In this document: positions 8,982-17,376 of the stretch, piece by piece
How the letters are laid out: each line of letters opens with the position of its first letter
Numbering within the stretch: position 1 is the stretch's first letter
Assembly (NCBI GenBank): GCA_963819975.1
Contig: CAWFYE010000009.1
Location: forward strand, 62,001-126,000
Direction: 5' to 3'
Source of the DNA: Palsa-1392 sp963819975
GTDB taxonomy: Bacteria > Verrucomicrobiota > Verrucomicrobiia > Chthoniobacterales > UBA10450
DNA: 64,000 nt
The notes under the pieces: generated by a model
Seen by the model: only the letters and a program-made list of their open reading frames with translations
What the model was told of the DNA's origin: nothing
Database searches by the model: none
Position numbers and translations under genes: made by a program

Positions 8982-9552
8982 CTTTGCGTAACTCCCGGGA
9001 GAGCCAGAGCCGGGCAAAATTCCAATCTCGAAGGACGGTCTTCTCGGAAACCTGGAGGACTTCGGAGATTTGCTTCGCTTCCATCCCGCCGAAGAATTTC
9101 AACTCCACTACCTTGCTTTTGCGTGGGTAAATTTTCGTCAAATCCTCCAGCGCGTCATCGAGGGCCAGCAGTTCCACCGCACAGTCGCCGGGCAGCTCGC
9201 CTGCTTCCTCGAGGGACAATTTCTGTTGCCCGGGTCCGCCACGCTTGGCGGCGTGACGCGCGCGCGCGTGTTGGATGAGGATTTGGCGCATAAGACGCGC
9301 CGCGATGCCGTAGAAATGGGCGCGATCTTTCCAGGTCACTTTCTTGTCGTCGACGAGCTGGAGATACGCTTCATGGACGAGCGCGGTCGCCTGGAGGGTG
9401 TGGTCGCCGCGTTCGCGCTGCAGATAGCTCCGCGCCACCCGGCGCAGCTCTTCGTAAACGAGCGGCATCAGCTTCGCCGGCGCATCGTCGTCGTCGCCCT
9501 GCTGCCAGTTTAGCAGAAGCGCGGTGACATCGTCAGAGGGTTCCGGTTTCAA
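8971..9552 (-). CDS. ECF-type RNA polymerase sigma factor
   Basis: The product has 193 residues. Region 2 includes LMPLVYEELRRVARSYLQRE and ALVHEAYLQLVD; region 4 includes ELKFFGGMEAKQISEVLQVSEKTVLRDW, a helix-turn-helix for the -35 element. This is the ECF subfamily (Pfam ECF_sigma type) usually encoded beside a TPR Ser/Thr kinase, exactly as here. It lacks an adjacent anti-sigma gene, consistent with phosphorylation control. It is divergent from the GloVer genes across 126 bases, so those exported proteins are plausible targets, though no promoter motif was verified. Confidence 0.92.
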   Translation of the reverse strand: MKPEPSDDVTALLLNWQQGDDDDAPAKLMPLVYEELRRVARSYLQRERGDHTLQATALVHEAYLQLVDDKKVTWKDRAHFYGIAARLMRQILIQHARARHAAKRGGPGQQKLSLEEAGELPGDCAVELLALDDALEDLTKIYPRKSKVVELKFFGGMEAKQISEVLQVSEKTVLRDWNFARLWLSRELRKDAA

Positions 9553-9678
9553 GCAAGGATCTTTCCGTCAATCCCAACAGCCTGACACTGTGCGCCGGGA
9601 GGCGGTAGCAAAATCTTCTAGGCCCGATGTCCGTTTTGGCGGCGGCTTTTCACATGTCCGGGTGAAGGCATTGACAAA

Positions 9679-11412
9679 ATGAAGAAATCCAACCATCAAA
9701 CCACCCATACAAATATCGCGGCCCGGGCCGCTCGTCACCTCGCTACCGCAGCGCTCCTGCTCGCAGTCATCGTCGCGCTCCCACGGCCGGCTTGGGCGGA
9801 CGCCGTCGAAACCACCCTGGCCAGTTTTTACGGCGCTAATGGCCATTATCCCACTCAAGGGCTGCTCTTGGCGAGCGATGGCAACTTCTACGGCACCACG
9901 CCTCTTTACGGAGCCGATTATGGCACGGTGTTTCGGATCACGCCCACCGGCGAACTGACCACGATCTACCGCTTCAGCGGCTTAGCCGACGAGGGCAACC
10001 CGCTGGCCGCACTGATCCAGGGCTCCGACGGCAATTTATACGGCACAACCGCCGGGGGTTTAGCCTTTCAATACGGCACAGTTTTCAAGCTCACGCTCGA
10101 TGGAACCCTGACCACGCTCTTTGTCTTTACCTTCGACCCGACGACCCAAACCTGGCCCGACGGCAACGGCCCCGAGGCGGCGCTTGTCGAAGGACCGGAT
10201 GGCAACTTCTACGGCACGACAGTGGGTGGCGGGAGGCAGAATTTCGGCTACGGAACGATTTTCAAGATGTCGCCCGCGGGCGATCTGCTGGGTTCGTTCC
10301 CCGTCTATGGAGGTCTCGACATTACCATGCCGAACGCGCCGCTTGTCCTCGGTCCCGACGGCACCTTTTATAGCACGTCCTACAATTCGGGTGGCGGCCT
10401 TGGCTCCGGCGCGGTTTACCAGTTTAGCGCCGCGGGCGTGGTGACGGTGCTCCACGGCTTCAATGACACTCCCGACGGCAACGTGCCGAACGGCGGACTT
10501 GTCCTTGGTAGCGGTGGTTACTTCTACGGCACCACCGAGTATGGCGGAACCAGTCATCTCGGCACCGCCTATCGAATATCCCCAGAGGGCACCTACGAGG
10601 AGCTCGTTAGTTTTGATAACAGCAATGGCGCCCAGCCGTTTGGTCAAATGATCCAGGCCACGGATGGTAACTTCTACGGGACGACTCTGGGCGGTGGCAG
10701 CCTCTCCAATGGCACGGTGTTCCAGCTTACCCCCGCCGGCGTCTTGACGACGGTCTATAACTTTACCTACAGCGGCTCTGACGGGGCTCAACCCAAGGGG
10801 ACGTTAGTTCAAGGCCCCGACCGCCGGCTCTACGGCACCACTCAGGCCGGCGGCTTATACGGCTTGGGGACGGTTTTCGCGCTCGATCTGAATCTTGGGA
10901 GCCCCCTTACCCTCCTGAGCGCGGCCTCGGTGAAGGGTGGCTTCGCGATTGACCTCCCTCTTACCGGGACTCCAGGGATTGAGGATCGAAGAAGCAGCGC
11001 CGGCACATACTCCCTCACTCTTACATTCGATAATAACCTGACATCTGTCGCCAGCGTAAATTCGAGCTGTGGGACGGTGGTGAGCGGTGTTATCGATGGC
11101 ACTAATCCTCACCAGTTCATCGTCAGCCTTACCGGCGTCCTTTGTAATGCTCAAGACGTCACGGTGACTCTAACCAACGTGCAGGACGTTCAATCGAACA
11201 CCCTGGCCTCCGCTGCCGCCACGATGGGTCTCCTTCTAGGGGATGTCGACGGCGATAGCTCCGTCACCAATGCTGACGTCAACCTCGTACGGGCCAGCCT
11301 GGGGCAAACGGCCAACGCGACGAATTTTCGCTGCGATGTCAACCCGGATGGAGTGATCAACCACAAGGATCTCTCGAGGACGAAACACTCTGTAGGGTCT
11401 TCTCTGCCCTAA
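9679..11412 (+). CDS. Secreted GloVer-repeat protein with dockerin-like C-terminus
   Basis: The 577-residue protein has a signal peptide (hydrophobic LATAALLLAVIVAL, cleavage near AWA-DA). About nine tandem units follow, of the form LVxGSDGNFYGTTxxGGxxxxGTVFxxTPxGxLTTxxxF. This is the GloVer (Gloeobacter/Verrucomicrobia) repeat, likely a beta-propeller or solenoid. The last 60 residues contain two EF-hand-like loops, GDVDGDSSVTNADVNLVRAS and DVNPDGVINHKDLSR, which look like a type I dockerin pair. It is presumably exported and calcium-binding. It is followed 57 bases later by a paralogue. Confidence 0.85.
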   Translation: MKKSNHQTTHTNIAARAARHLATAALLLAVIVALPRPAWADAVETTLASFYGANGHYPTQGLLLASDGNFYGTTPLYGADYGTVFRITPTGELTTIYRFSGLADEGNPLAALIQGSDGNLYGTTAGGLAFQYGTVFKLTLDGTLTTLFVFTFDPTTQTWPDGNGPEAALVEGPDGNFYGTTVGGGRQNFGYGTIFKMSPAGDLLGSFPVYGGLDITMPNAPLVLGPDGTFYSTSYNSGGGLGSGAVYQFSAAGVVTVLHGFNDTPDGNVPNGGLVLGSGGYFYGTTEYGGTSHLGTAYRISPEGTYEELVSFDNSNGAQPFGQMIQATDGNFYGTTLGGGSLSNGTVFQLTPAGVLTTVYNFTYSGSDGAQPKGTLVQGPDRRLYGTTQAGGLYGLGTVFALDLNLGSPLTLLSAASVKGGFAIDLPLTGTPGIEDRRSSAGTYSLTLTFDNNLTSVASVNSSCGTVVSGVIDGTNPHQFIVSLTGVLCNAQDVTVTLTNVQDVQSNTLASAAATMGLLLGDVDGDSSVTNADVNLVRASLGQTANATNFRCDVNPDGVINHKDLSRTKHSVGSSLP

Positions 11413-11468
11413 CCCCTCATCCAACCCGGTCAGGCAAAAAACAAACCAATCACCGCACACTAACACAG

Positions 11469-13472
11469 ATGCATACACCACACTTCCACCGTATCGTCGT
11501 CACCACAGCACTCTTCGCAGCTGCCATTACAGCGCTACCGAATTCTACTTGGGCGCAAACTCCGACCCTGACCGTTCTGCATGACTTCAACACAACTGAC
11601 GGCTCCTCTCCCGACCACGGTTTGGTGGAGGCGAGCGATGGCAACTTTTACGGCACGACCCCCACTGGCGTCACGGCCGGCCTGGGCACGGTTTTCCAGA
11701 TTACGCCGACAGGCAATTTCACCGTCCTGGCTAGCTTCACCGGCCCGAACGGGAGTTACGCGGAGTGCGCGCTAGTCCAAGGGAGTGATGGCTTGCTCTA
11801 TGGCACCACCCAGGGCGGAGGCCCGCTGCCTACCGATAATGGCACCATCTTCAAGATGACGACCGACGGCGACCTCCAGACGCTCTTTGCCTTCCCTCAA
11901 ACGATTGGGGGTCCTCTTAATGGAGCCTATCTTAACGGCCGTCAGCCCCTCGCTGGGCTGGTGCAAGGGACCGATGGCGAATTCTATGGCACGAACAGAC
12001 TTGAAGGAGTGCGGAGCGCCACCGGCGCGTTTGGCGATGGCACCGTTTTCAAGATCTCGTCTGGGGGCGACTTCCAGACTTTGTTTACGTTTTACAATTC
12101 AAACGATGTTAATAATCCGGAGGGCGGTAAGCCGCAGGCTCCGCTGGTGCTCGACCAAGACGGCTTCTTTTACTCCACGACCTTCCAGGGGGGGCCGGAC
12201 ACCCTCGGGACGATTTTCCGGGTAACTGCGTCAGGGGTACAAACGGACCTCTTTAATTTCACCAACGCCATCGGCGAACCCCAAGGTGGACTCGTGCTGG
12301 GCCCTGACAACAAGTACTATGGCACGACCGAAACAGGCGGCTCTAACAACCTCGGCACGTATTACCGCATCTCGCACGAGGGAGTGTTCGAACTGCTGGG
12401 CAATTTCACCGGCGACGCCAACGGCGCTCAACCGTGGGGTGAGATGGTCTTGGCTTCCGATGGTAATTTGTACGGGACAACCTCTGCAGGCGGCAGCAGC
12501 GGCGTTGGCACCATCTTTCAACTCACCACCGCGGGCGTGCTGACGACGGTATATACGTTCCCTAACAGCGAAGCGTTAGGCGCTTTCCCCCGCGGGGCGT
12601 TGGTCCAGGGCAGCGACGGCAATTTATACGGCACGACCATGGCCGGCGGCGCGAGCGGCGTTGGCACGATCTTTCGGCTCAACATCGTCCCACAGGCAGC
12701 GCTCTTTAACATCTCTACCCGGCTCAATGTTGGGACCGGGGACAATGTCCTTATTGGAGGATTCATCGTCACCGGCACCCAGCCAAAAGAAGTAATCGTG
12801 CGCGCGATTGGCCCGACGCTAGGGGAGTTTGGAGTCAGCGGCGCGCTGGCCGACCCAGTCCTTGAGCTACACGAACCCGACGGCACCGTTATAACCAACA
12901 ACAACTGGAAGGACACTCAGGAGTCGGCTATCACAGCGACCAACCTTGCGCCTTCAAACGACCTTGAGTCGGCAATCGTCGCAACCCTCCCACCGGGAGT
13001 GTATACCGCGATCGTCACGGGCAACAACAACACCACTGGAGTGGCCCTGGTCGAGGCCTATGACCTCGATCAAACGGTTGACTCTCAGTTGGCCAACATC
13101 AGCACACGCGGCTTTGTCGATACGGGCGACAACGTCCTCATCGGGGGCTTCATTGTCGGCGGACCCGACGGTGTTGATTCCACCGCGGTCGTGCGGGCCC
13201 TTGGGCCTTCCCTCTCCGGCGCAGTTGGAACGAGCGTGCTGGCCGATCCTAATTTGGAGCTGCACGATATCGACGGCGCAGTGGTCGCTTCGAACGACAA
13301 TTGGAAGGACGGGCCCGACATGCAGGCGATCATCGACGACGGCCTCGCGCCAACCAACGCCAAAGAATCCGCGCTGCTCGCAAACCTTCCTCCGGGCGCC
13401 TACACCGCAATCGTGAGCGGATTTGACAATGGCGCTGGGGTTGGGTTGGTGGAAGTGTACAACCTCCAATAG
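11469..13472 (+). CDS. Secreted GloVer-repeat protein with paired C-terminal NISTR modules
   Basis: The 667-residue protein has a signal peptide ending near TWAQ and GloVer repeats over residues about 40-410. Two copies of a 125-residue module follow (about 413-537 and 541-667). Each module opens with NISTR, then TGDNVLIGGFIV, an AxGPxL stretch, an LADPxLELH segment, a DNWKD element, PPGxYTAIVxG, and closes with LVEVYDL. The same module pair ends the delta-60 proteins at 46-50 kb. The repeat half is paralogous to the upstream gene, but the C-terminus was exchanged (dockerin versus NISTR). The likely location is the cell surface. Confidence 0.86.
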   Translation: MHTPHFHRIVVTTALFAAAITALPNSTWAQTPTLTVLHDFNTTDGSSPDHGLVEASDGNFYGTTPTGVTAGLGTVFQITPTGNFTVLASFTGPNGSYAECALVQGSDGLLYGTTQGGGPLPTDNGTIFKMTTDGDLQTLFAFPQTIGGPLNGAYLNGRQPLAGLVQGTDGEFYGTNRLEGVRSATGAFGDGTVFKISSGGDFQTLFTFYNSNDVNNPEGGKPQAPLVLDQDGFFYSTTFQGGPDTLGTIFRVTASGVQTDLFNFTNAIGEPQGGLVLGPDNKYYGTTETGGSNNLGTYYRISHEGVFELLGNFTGDANGAQPWGEMVLASDGNLYGTTSAGGSSGVGTIFQLTTAGVLTTVYTFPNSEALGAFPRGALVQGSDGNLYGTTMAGGASGVGTIFRLNIVPQAALFNISTRLNVGTGDNVLIGGFIVTGTQPKEVIVRAIGPTLGEFGVSGALADPVLELHEPDGTVITNNNWKDTQESAITATNLAPSNDLESAIVATLPPGVYTAIVTGNNNTTGVALVEAYDLDQTVDSQLANISTRGFVDTGDNVLIGGFIVGGPDGVDSTAVVRALGPSLSGAVGTSVLADPNLELHDIDGAVVASNDNWKDGPDMQAIIDDGLAPTNAKESALLANLPPGAYTAIVSGFDNGAGVGLVEVYNLQ

Positions 13473-13522
13473 CAAGCGGCGCATACTCCTGGGTGGGCGC
13501 CGTCTTCGGCTGACGGTAGCGG

Positions 13523-14266
13523 CTAAATGACCATCCCGCCGTCGACAGTCAGGACCTGCCCGGTGATGTATTTAGCCTCGGGGGCGGCGAGGAAGGCGAC
13601 CGCAGCGGCGATGTCTTCGCCTTCACCGAATTTGCCCAACGGAATGCGGGGCAGGATCGCTTCCTTGATCTGGTCGGAGAGGACGTCGGTCATGTCGGTG
13701 ACGATGAAACCCGGGGCGACCGCGTTGACCGTGATCCCGCGGCTGGCCAGTTCGCGCGCCAGTGTTTTCGTTAGGCCAATGAGGCCGGCTTTACTGGCGG
13801 CGTAATTGGCCTGGCCGGCGTTGCCGGTGAGGCCGGCAATGGAGGTGATGTTAATGATGCGGCCGCTGCGCTGCTTGATCATGGAACGCATGACAGCCTG
13901 GCAGAAAACGAAGGCGCCTTTCAGGTTCGTATCCATGACGGTGTCCCAGTCGTCCATCGACATCCGCATGCTTAGTCCGTCGCGGGTGACACCCGCGTTG
14001 TTCACCAGGATGTCGATGCGGCCGAAGTCCGCGAGGATTTTCGCGCTCGTCTGCTGGACGGCGGTGGGATCGGAAACATCGACCGCGTAGGCCTTGGCGG
14101 CGTCGGCCCAGGTGGCGTTGATCTCGTCGGAGGTGCGCTGAGCGTTAGTTTCGTTCCGGCTGACGGAAGCGACGCGCGCGCCTTCTTTGGCCAAACGAAC
14201 GGCGATGGCGTGCCCAATCCCCCGCCCCGCTCCGGTAACGACTGCGACCTGATTCTCGAATCTCAT
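13523..14266 (-). CDS. fabG: 3-oxoacyl-ACP reductase
   Basis: This 247-residue classical SDR reduces beta-ketoacyl-ACP with NADPH in fatty acid elongation. It shows VTGAGRGIG at the N-terminus, NNAG, catalytic Ser in NITSIAG, and YAASKAG giving the Tyr/Lys pair. It ends with ITGQVLTVDGGMVI, the usual FabG C-terminus. It stands apart from other fab genes, so a secondary ketoreductase is possible. A TCGTTAGG word lies in the coding sequence at 13768, encoding Leu-Thr-Lys. Confidence 0.88.
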   Translation of the reverse strand: MRFENQVAVVTGAGRGIGHAIAVRLAKEGARVASVSRNETNAQRTSDEINATWADAAKAYAVDVSDPTAVQQTSAKILADFGRIDILVNNAGVTRDGLSMRMSMDDWDTVMDTNLKGAFVFCQAVMRSMIKQRSGRIINITSIAGLTGNAGQANYAASKAGLIGLTKTLARELASRGITVNAVAPGFIVTDMTDVLSDQIKEAILPRIPLGKFGEGEDIAAAVAFLAAPEAKYITGQVLTVDGGMVI

Positions 14267-14301
14267 ATCGCGTCATCCTGAAGGTGGACGCAACCGGCGT
14301 C

Positions 14302-14388
14302 AATGTAGACGCTTCGCTCTACGAAGCGCGGAAGTGAGTTCTGCCGCGACGGGCAAGGCCGCGCCTCCCAGAGGGAGGCGTCTACATT
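14302..14388. repeat. 87-bp element with 11-bp terminal inverted repeats
   Basis: AATGTAGACGC (14302-14312) and GCGTCTACATT (14378-14388) are perfect inverted termini. Inside are two hairpins, GCTTCG-ctcta-CGAAGC and CGCCTCC-caga-GGGAGGCG. A diverged relative in inverse orientation lies at 42383-42461. Each abuts or overlaps the stop codon of a minus-strand gene (here the amidohydrolase TAA). It is probably a MITE- or REP-like intergenic repeat and could serve as a transcript-end hairpin. Confidence 0.6.
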
Positions 14389-15712
14389 ATGGCTTGGCCG
14401 TGTTCTTCACGATCTTACCGTCTTTCATCACAAAAAAGACGCGCTCGGTTGCGGTAATGTCGGCGGTCGGATCGCCCGGCATCGCGATCACGTCGGCCAG
14501 TTTCCCTTTTTCGAGAGTGCCGAGTTTGTTCGCCACACCAAGCAGGTCGGCATCGACCGAGGTCGCGCTGAGGAGGGCATCGATCGGTTTCATGCCTAGA
14601 CCAACCATGAGTCCAAATTCCTTCGCGTTCATCCCGTGCGGGAAGACGGCCGCGTCGGTGCCGAAGGAAATCTTCACCCCGATCTTCAAGGCGTTGCGAA
14701 ACATCTCGGAGCGCGCGTCGGTCGCCGCTTTGCCTTTCGCCTGCACCGAAGGCGGATACTGGCTGATTTTTTGCATGACCCATTCCGACGCCATCAGGGT
14801 CGGCGTGAGGAAGGTTCCCTTTTGTTTCATCAATTGCAGCGTGTCGGGTTTCATGAAGGAGCCATGCTCGATCGAGTCGACCCCGGCGTTGATTGCTTCC
14901 TTGGCCGCGGAGTCGCCGTGGCAGTGAACCGCGACCTTTTTCCGGAGCCGATGCGTTTCATCGACCAGCGCGGCCATTTCCGCTGGCGTGAATTGCGGCA
15001 CGTCAACCTCGTCGGCTAACGAAAGGACTCCGCCCGAGACTGCCGCCTTGATCACATCGGCGCCGTTCTTCACTTCGAAGCGAACCGCTTTCCGAATCTC
15101 CTCGGGACCGTCCGCGATTCCGTCGGTCCAGTCAGGCTCGGCGCCAAAAAGCATGTCGCGAAAACCATTTGTGTCATCGAAATGGCCACCGGTTGCGCCG
15201 ATCCCGTGGGTCGCGACCAGCATGCGCGGGCCCGGGAGAACGCCTTTATTGATCGCGTTGCGCAGTGAGACGTCGGGAAAGTCGTGCGAGTTTGGGAATC
15301 CGCTCCCGACATCGCGGACGCTGGTAAAGCCAGCTTCAATTGTCGCCTTCGCATTTGGGATCATTTCGAGCGCGAGCTGGGAAATGTTTTCGTCCAGCAT
15401 GCGGAGACGCAGCTCATTGTAGTTGCCGGAATAGTCAAAGGTCAGGTGGGTGTGAGCATCCATGAACCCGGGAGACAGGGTGGCGTCGCCGAGGTCGATG
15501 ATCTGCGCGTTGTCCGGAATGGCGACGTTGCTCCCGGCGGCGGTGATGGTGTTCCCTTCCACGATCACGACGCCGTTCGGCAGGAGGGTTTTTGATTTGC
15601 CGTCAAAAAGACGGGCGGCCTTAAGCGCGACAATCGCGGGAGGCGCGTCGGCCGCAAAGGTGGTCGTTAGGCAAAAGATCAGGCATAGAACAAACTGAAA
15701 GGCGCGTTTCAT
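14387..15712 (-). CDS. Exported amidohydrolase (imidazolonepropionase/prolidase-like)
   Basis: The 441-residue product starts MKRAFQFVLCLIFCLTTTFA, a good signal peptide, so I reject the 76-codon upstream extension. The metal-dependent amidohydrolase fold is shown by DAHTHLTFD (HxH), VHCHGDSA, SIEHGSF and FGTDAAVFPHG, the ligands of a mono- or binuclear metal centre. N- and C-terminal composite-domain segments (GVVIVEGNTITAAG and KGKLADVIAMPGDP) are present. Periplasmic members of this group act on dipeptides or organic amides; the substrate here is unknown. A TCGTTAGG word falls in the signal-peptide region at 15664. Confidence 0.87.
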   Translation of the reverse strand: MKRAFQFVLCLIFCLTTTFAADAPPAIVALKAARLFDGKSKTLLPNGVVIVEGNTITAAGSNVAIPDNAQIIDLGDATLSPGFMDAHTHLTFDYSGNYNELRLRMLDENISQLALEMIPNAKATIEAGFTSVRDVGSGFPNSHDFPDVSLRNAINKGVLPGPRMLVATHGIGATGGHFDDTNGFRDMLFGAEPDWTDGIADGPEEIRKAVRFEVKNGADVIKAAVSGGVLSLADEVDVPQFTPAEMAALVDETHRLRKKVAVHCHGDSAAKEAINAGVDSIEHGSFMKPDTLQLMKQKGTFLTPTLMASEWVMQKISQYPPSVQAKGKAATDARSEMFRNALKIGVKISFGTDAAVFPHGMNAKEFGLMVGLGMKPIDALLSATSVDADLLGVANKLGTLEKGKLADVIAMPGDPTADITATERVFFVMKDGKIVKNTAKP

Positions 15713-15753
15713 CCCGCGGGTATAGAGACGGCGCAACGCGTTGGCAAGGGAAC

Positions 15754-16299
15754 TTACGCCGCCATCACAACCAGCTCGTTGTGATAGATCGAGCGGGCAG
15801 GCGCCAGTCGACTCGACTTGAGCTGGATTGAATTGATCGGAACGAGCCCGGCATCGAAGTCGGTGTGGGCGCGCAGGAACGTTCCGATTGTTTGCGGCGC
15901 GATCCCCTGGCAACGGGCAAGCGTGAAATGCGGATGCCAAGGTCGCAGATCGGGTTCGAGACTCGCGGCGAGCGCGGCGTCTGTCACGCGTTTGTGGATT
16001 TGGAAAAGATGGGGATGTCCGCGACCGACGCCGAGCCAGATGATTTTCGGACGGCCTTTGGCCGGAAAGATCCCGAGGCCGCTCAGCGGGAGGAAGAAGC
16101 GGGAAAACTGAATCGCGAGCAGCTGCGTGCGAAGTTTTTCCTCCGTTGCCGCTCCGATGTTGCCAAGAAAAGCGAGCGTCAGATGAATTTGCTCCGCGGC
16201 GACCCAGCGTACCCCGGGAAGGCTAGGAGCAAGCCTAACGAGTGCCTCGGAAACCGAAACCGGCAATTCCAGACTAACGAAAAGCCGCTTCGTCTGCAC
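15754..16299 (-). CDS. thpR: RNA 2',3'-cyclic phosphodiesterase
   Basis: This 181-residue protein of the 2H phosphoesterase superfamily has both HxTx motifs, HLTLAFLG near residue 39 and HFTLARCQG near residue 127. It has the typical start RLFVSLELP. ThpR opens 2',3'-cyclic phosphates and can ligate tRNA halves in vitro. It lies nine bases downstream of an SDR gene on the same strand. Confidence 0.88.
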   Translation of the reverse strand: MQTKRLFVSLELPVSVSEALVRLAPSLPGVRWVAAEQIHLTLAFLGNIGAATEEKLRTQLLAIQFSRFFLPLSGLGIFPAKGRPKIIWLGVGRGHPHLFQIHKRVTDAALAASLEPDLRPWHPHFTLARCQGIAPQTIGTFLRAHTDFDAGLVPINSIQLKSSRLAPARSIYHNELVVMAA

Positions 16300-16308
16300 C
16301 GGACCACG

Positions 16309-17322
16309 TCACGCTTCGTTCTGGCGCGCCATCGCTCCGCTCCCGAAGCGCGTCAGCCAGCCCGGCATCTTCCTTTCGCTACGCGCTTCCTGGCCGGACT
16401 TTATTTCGTCCCCTTCCACCCCGACTGGCCCGGGCAGAAGGCGGTTGACCATTTTCATGATCTGTCCAGTGAGGCTGGGAAAAAGAGCATTGCCGACGAT
16501 CGCGAACCGGGCCGGAAACCCAATGATGAGCGAGGCTTGGCCGTGGCGGCAGGCTTCGACGATTTTGGCCGCCGCCCGTTCGGCATCGACCGCCGCGAAA
16601 GGCAATGCGGTCGAAAGCGAAAACCAAGTGTATTCGGCCCCGTGGTTGCCTTTGAATTTGGCGTGCACCTGCGAACCAGTCCGCATCATGCCGGGCATGA
16701 CCGTCGTGACCTGGATGTTGTCCCGGGCGAGCTCGGCGCGAAAAGCATCGGAGAGCCCGACGAGCGCAAACTTGCTCATGCTGTAGGGCGCCATGTGCGG
16801 CACAGCCACTTTGCCGCCGATCGAGGCGATATTGATGATCCGCCCGCCGCCGGCTCGTCGCATGTGCGGAAGGACCTGCTGGATTAAATTAAAGGGCGCC
16901 CAGAAATGGAGCTGCATTGATTTCTCGAAATCCGGCCGGCGCATGTTTTCGAGCGGGCCGACTTCGATGATGCCGGCGTTATTGATCAGAACATCGATCG
17001 TCCCAAAATGATCGACCACCGTCTGGATTGCGCCTAACGACTGGTCGCGATCGAGCAAATCACACGGTACGGGGAGCGCTTCACCGCCCAGATTGTGGAG
17101 CTGCGCACAGGCCCCGGTCAGTTCGTCTTCGTCGCGCGCAAACAAGGCGAGGCGCGCCCCCTCGGCCGCGAGGCGGCGTGCAATCGACAGGCCAAGACCG
17201 CGCGAGCCGCCGGTCACGATCACGACTTTGCCGGCGAAAGAAACATCGCTACGAAGCGCGCGCGAGACGGCCCAGGAGGCGAGGCCGAGTCCGCCGAGAG
17301 TGAGAAGAGTAGATCGCTTCAT
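16309..17322 (-). CDS. SDR-family oxidoreductase with N-terminal membrane anchor
   Basis: In this 337-residue protein a short hydrophobic N-terminus (TLLTLGGLGLASWAVSRAL) precedes a classical SDR domain. That domain has VTGGSRGLGLSIA, NNAGIIEVGP, catalytic Ser in NIASIGGK and YSMSKFAL. The C-terminal extension (ARFAIVGNALFPSLTGQIMKM) is amphipathic. It resembles membrane-associated SDRs acting on lipidic or ketone substrates; the substrate is unknown. A CCTAACGA word at 17033 encodes Ser-Leu-Gly on the gene strand. Confidence 0.85.
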   Translation of the reverse strand: MKRSTLLTLGGLGLASWAVSRALRSDVSFAGKVVIVTGGSRGLGLSIARRLAAEGARLALFARDEDELTGACAQLHNLGGEALPVPCDLLDRDQSLGAIQTVVDHFGTIDVLINNAGIIEVGPLENMRRPDFEKSMQLHFWAPFNLIQQVLPHMRRAGGGRIINIASIGGKVAVPHMAPYSMSKFALVGLSDAFRAELARDNIQVTTVMPGMMRTGSQVHAKFKGNHGAEYTWFSLSTALPFAAVDAERAAAKIVEACRHGQASLIIGFPARFAIVGNALFPSLTGQIMKMVNRLLPGPVGVEGDEIKSGQEARSERKMPGWLTRFGSGAMARQNEA

Positions 17323-17376
17323 AAGCTACGGTAGCAGCGGCTCTGGGCAGCGCACGCATTCTGCGGGCACCCCGTA

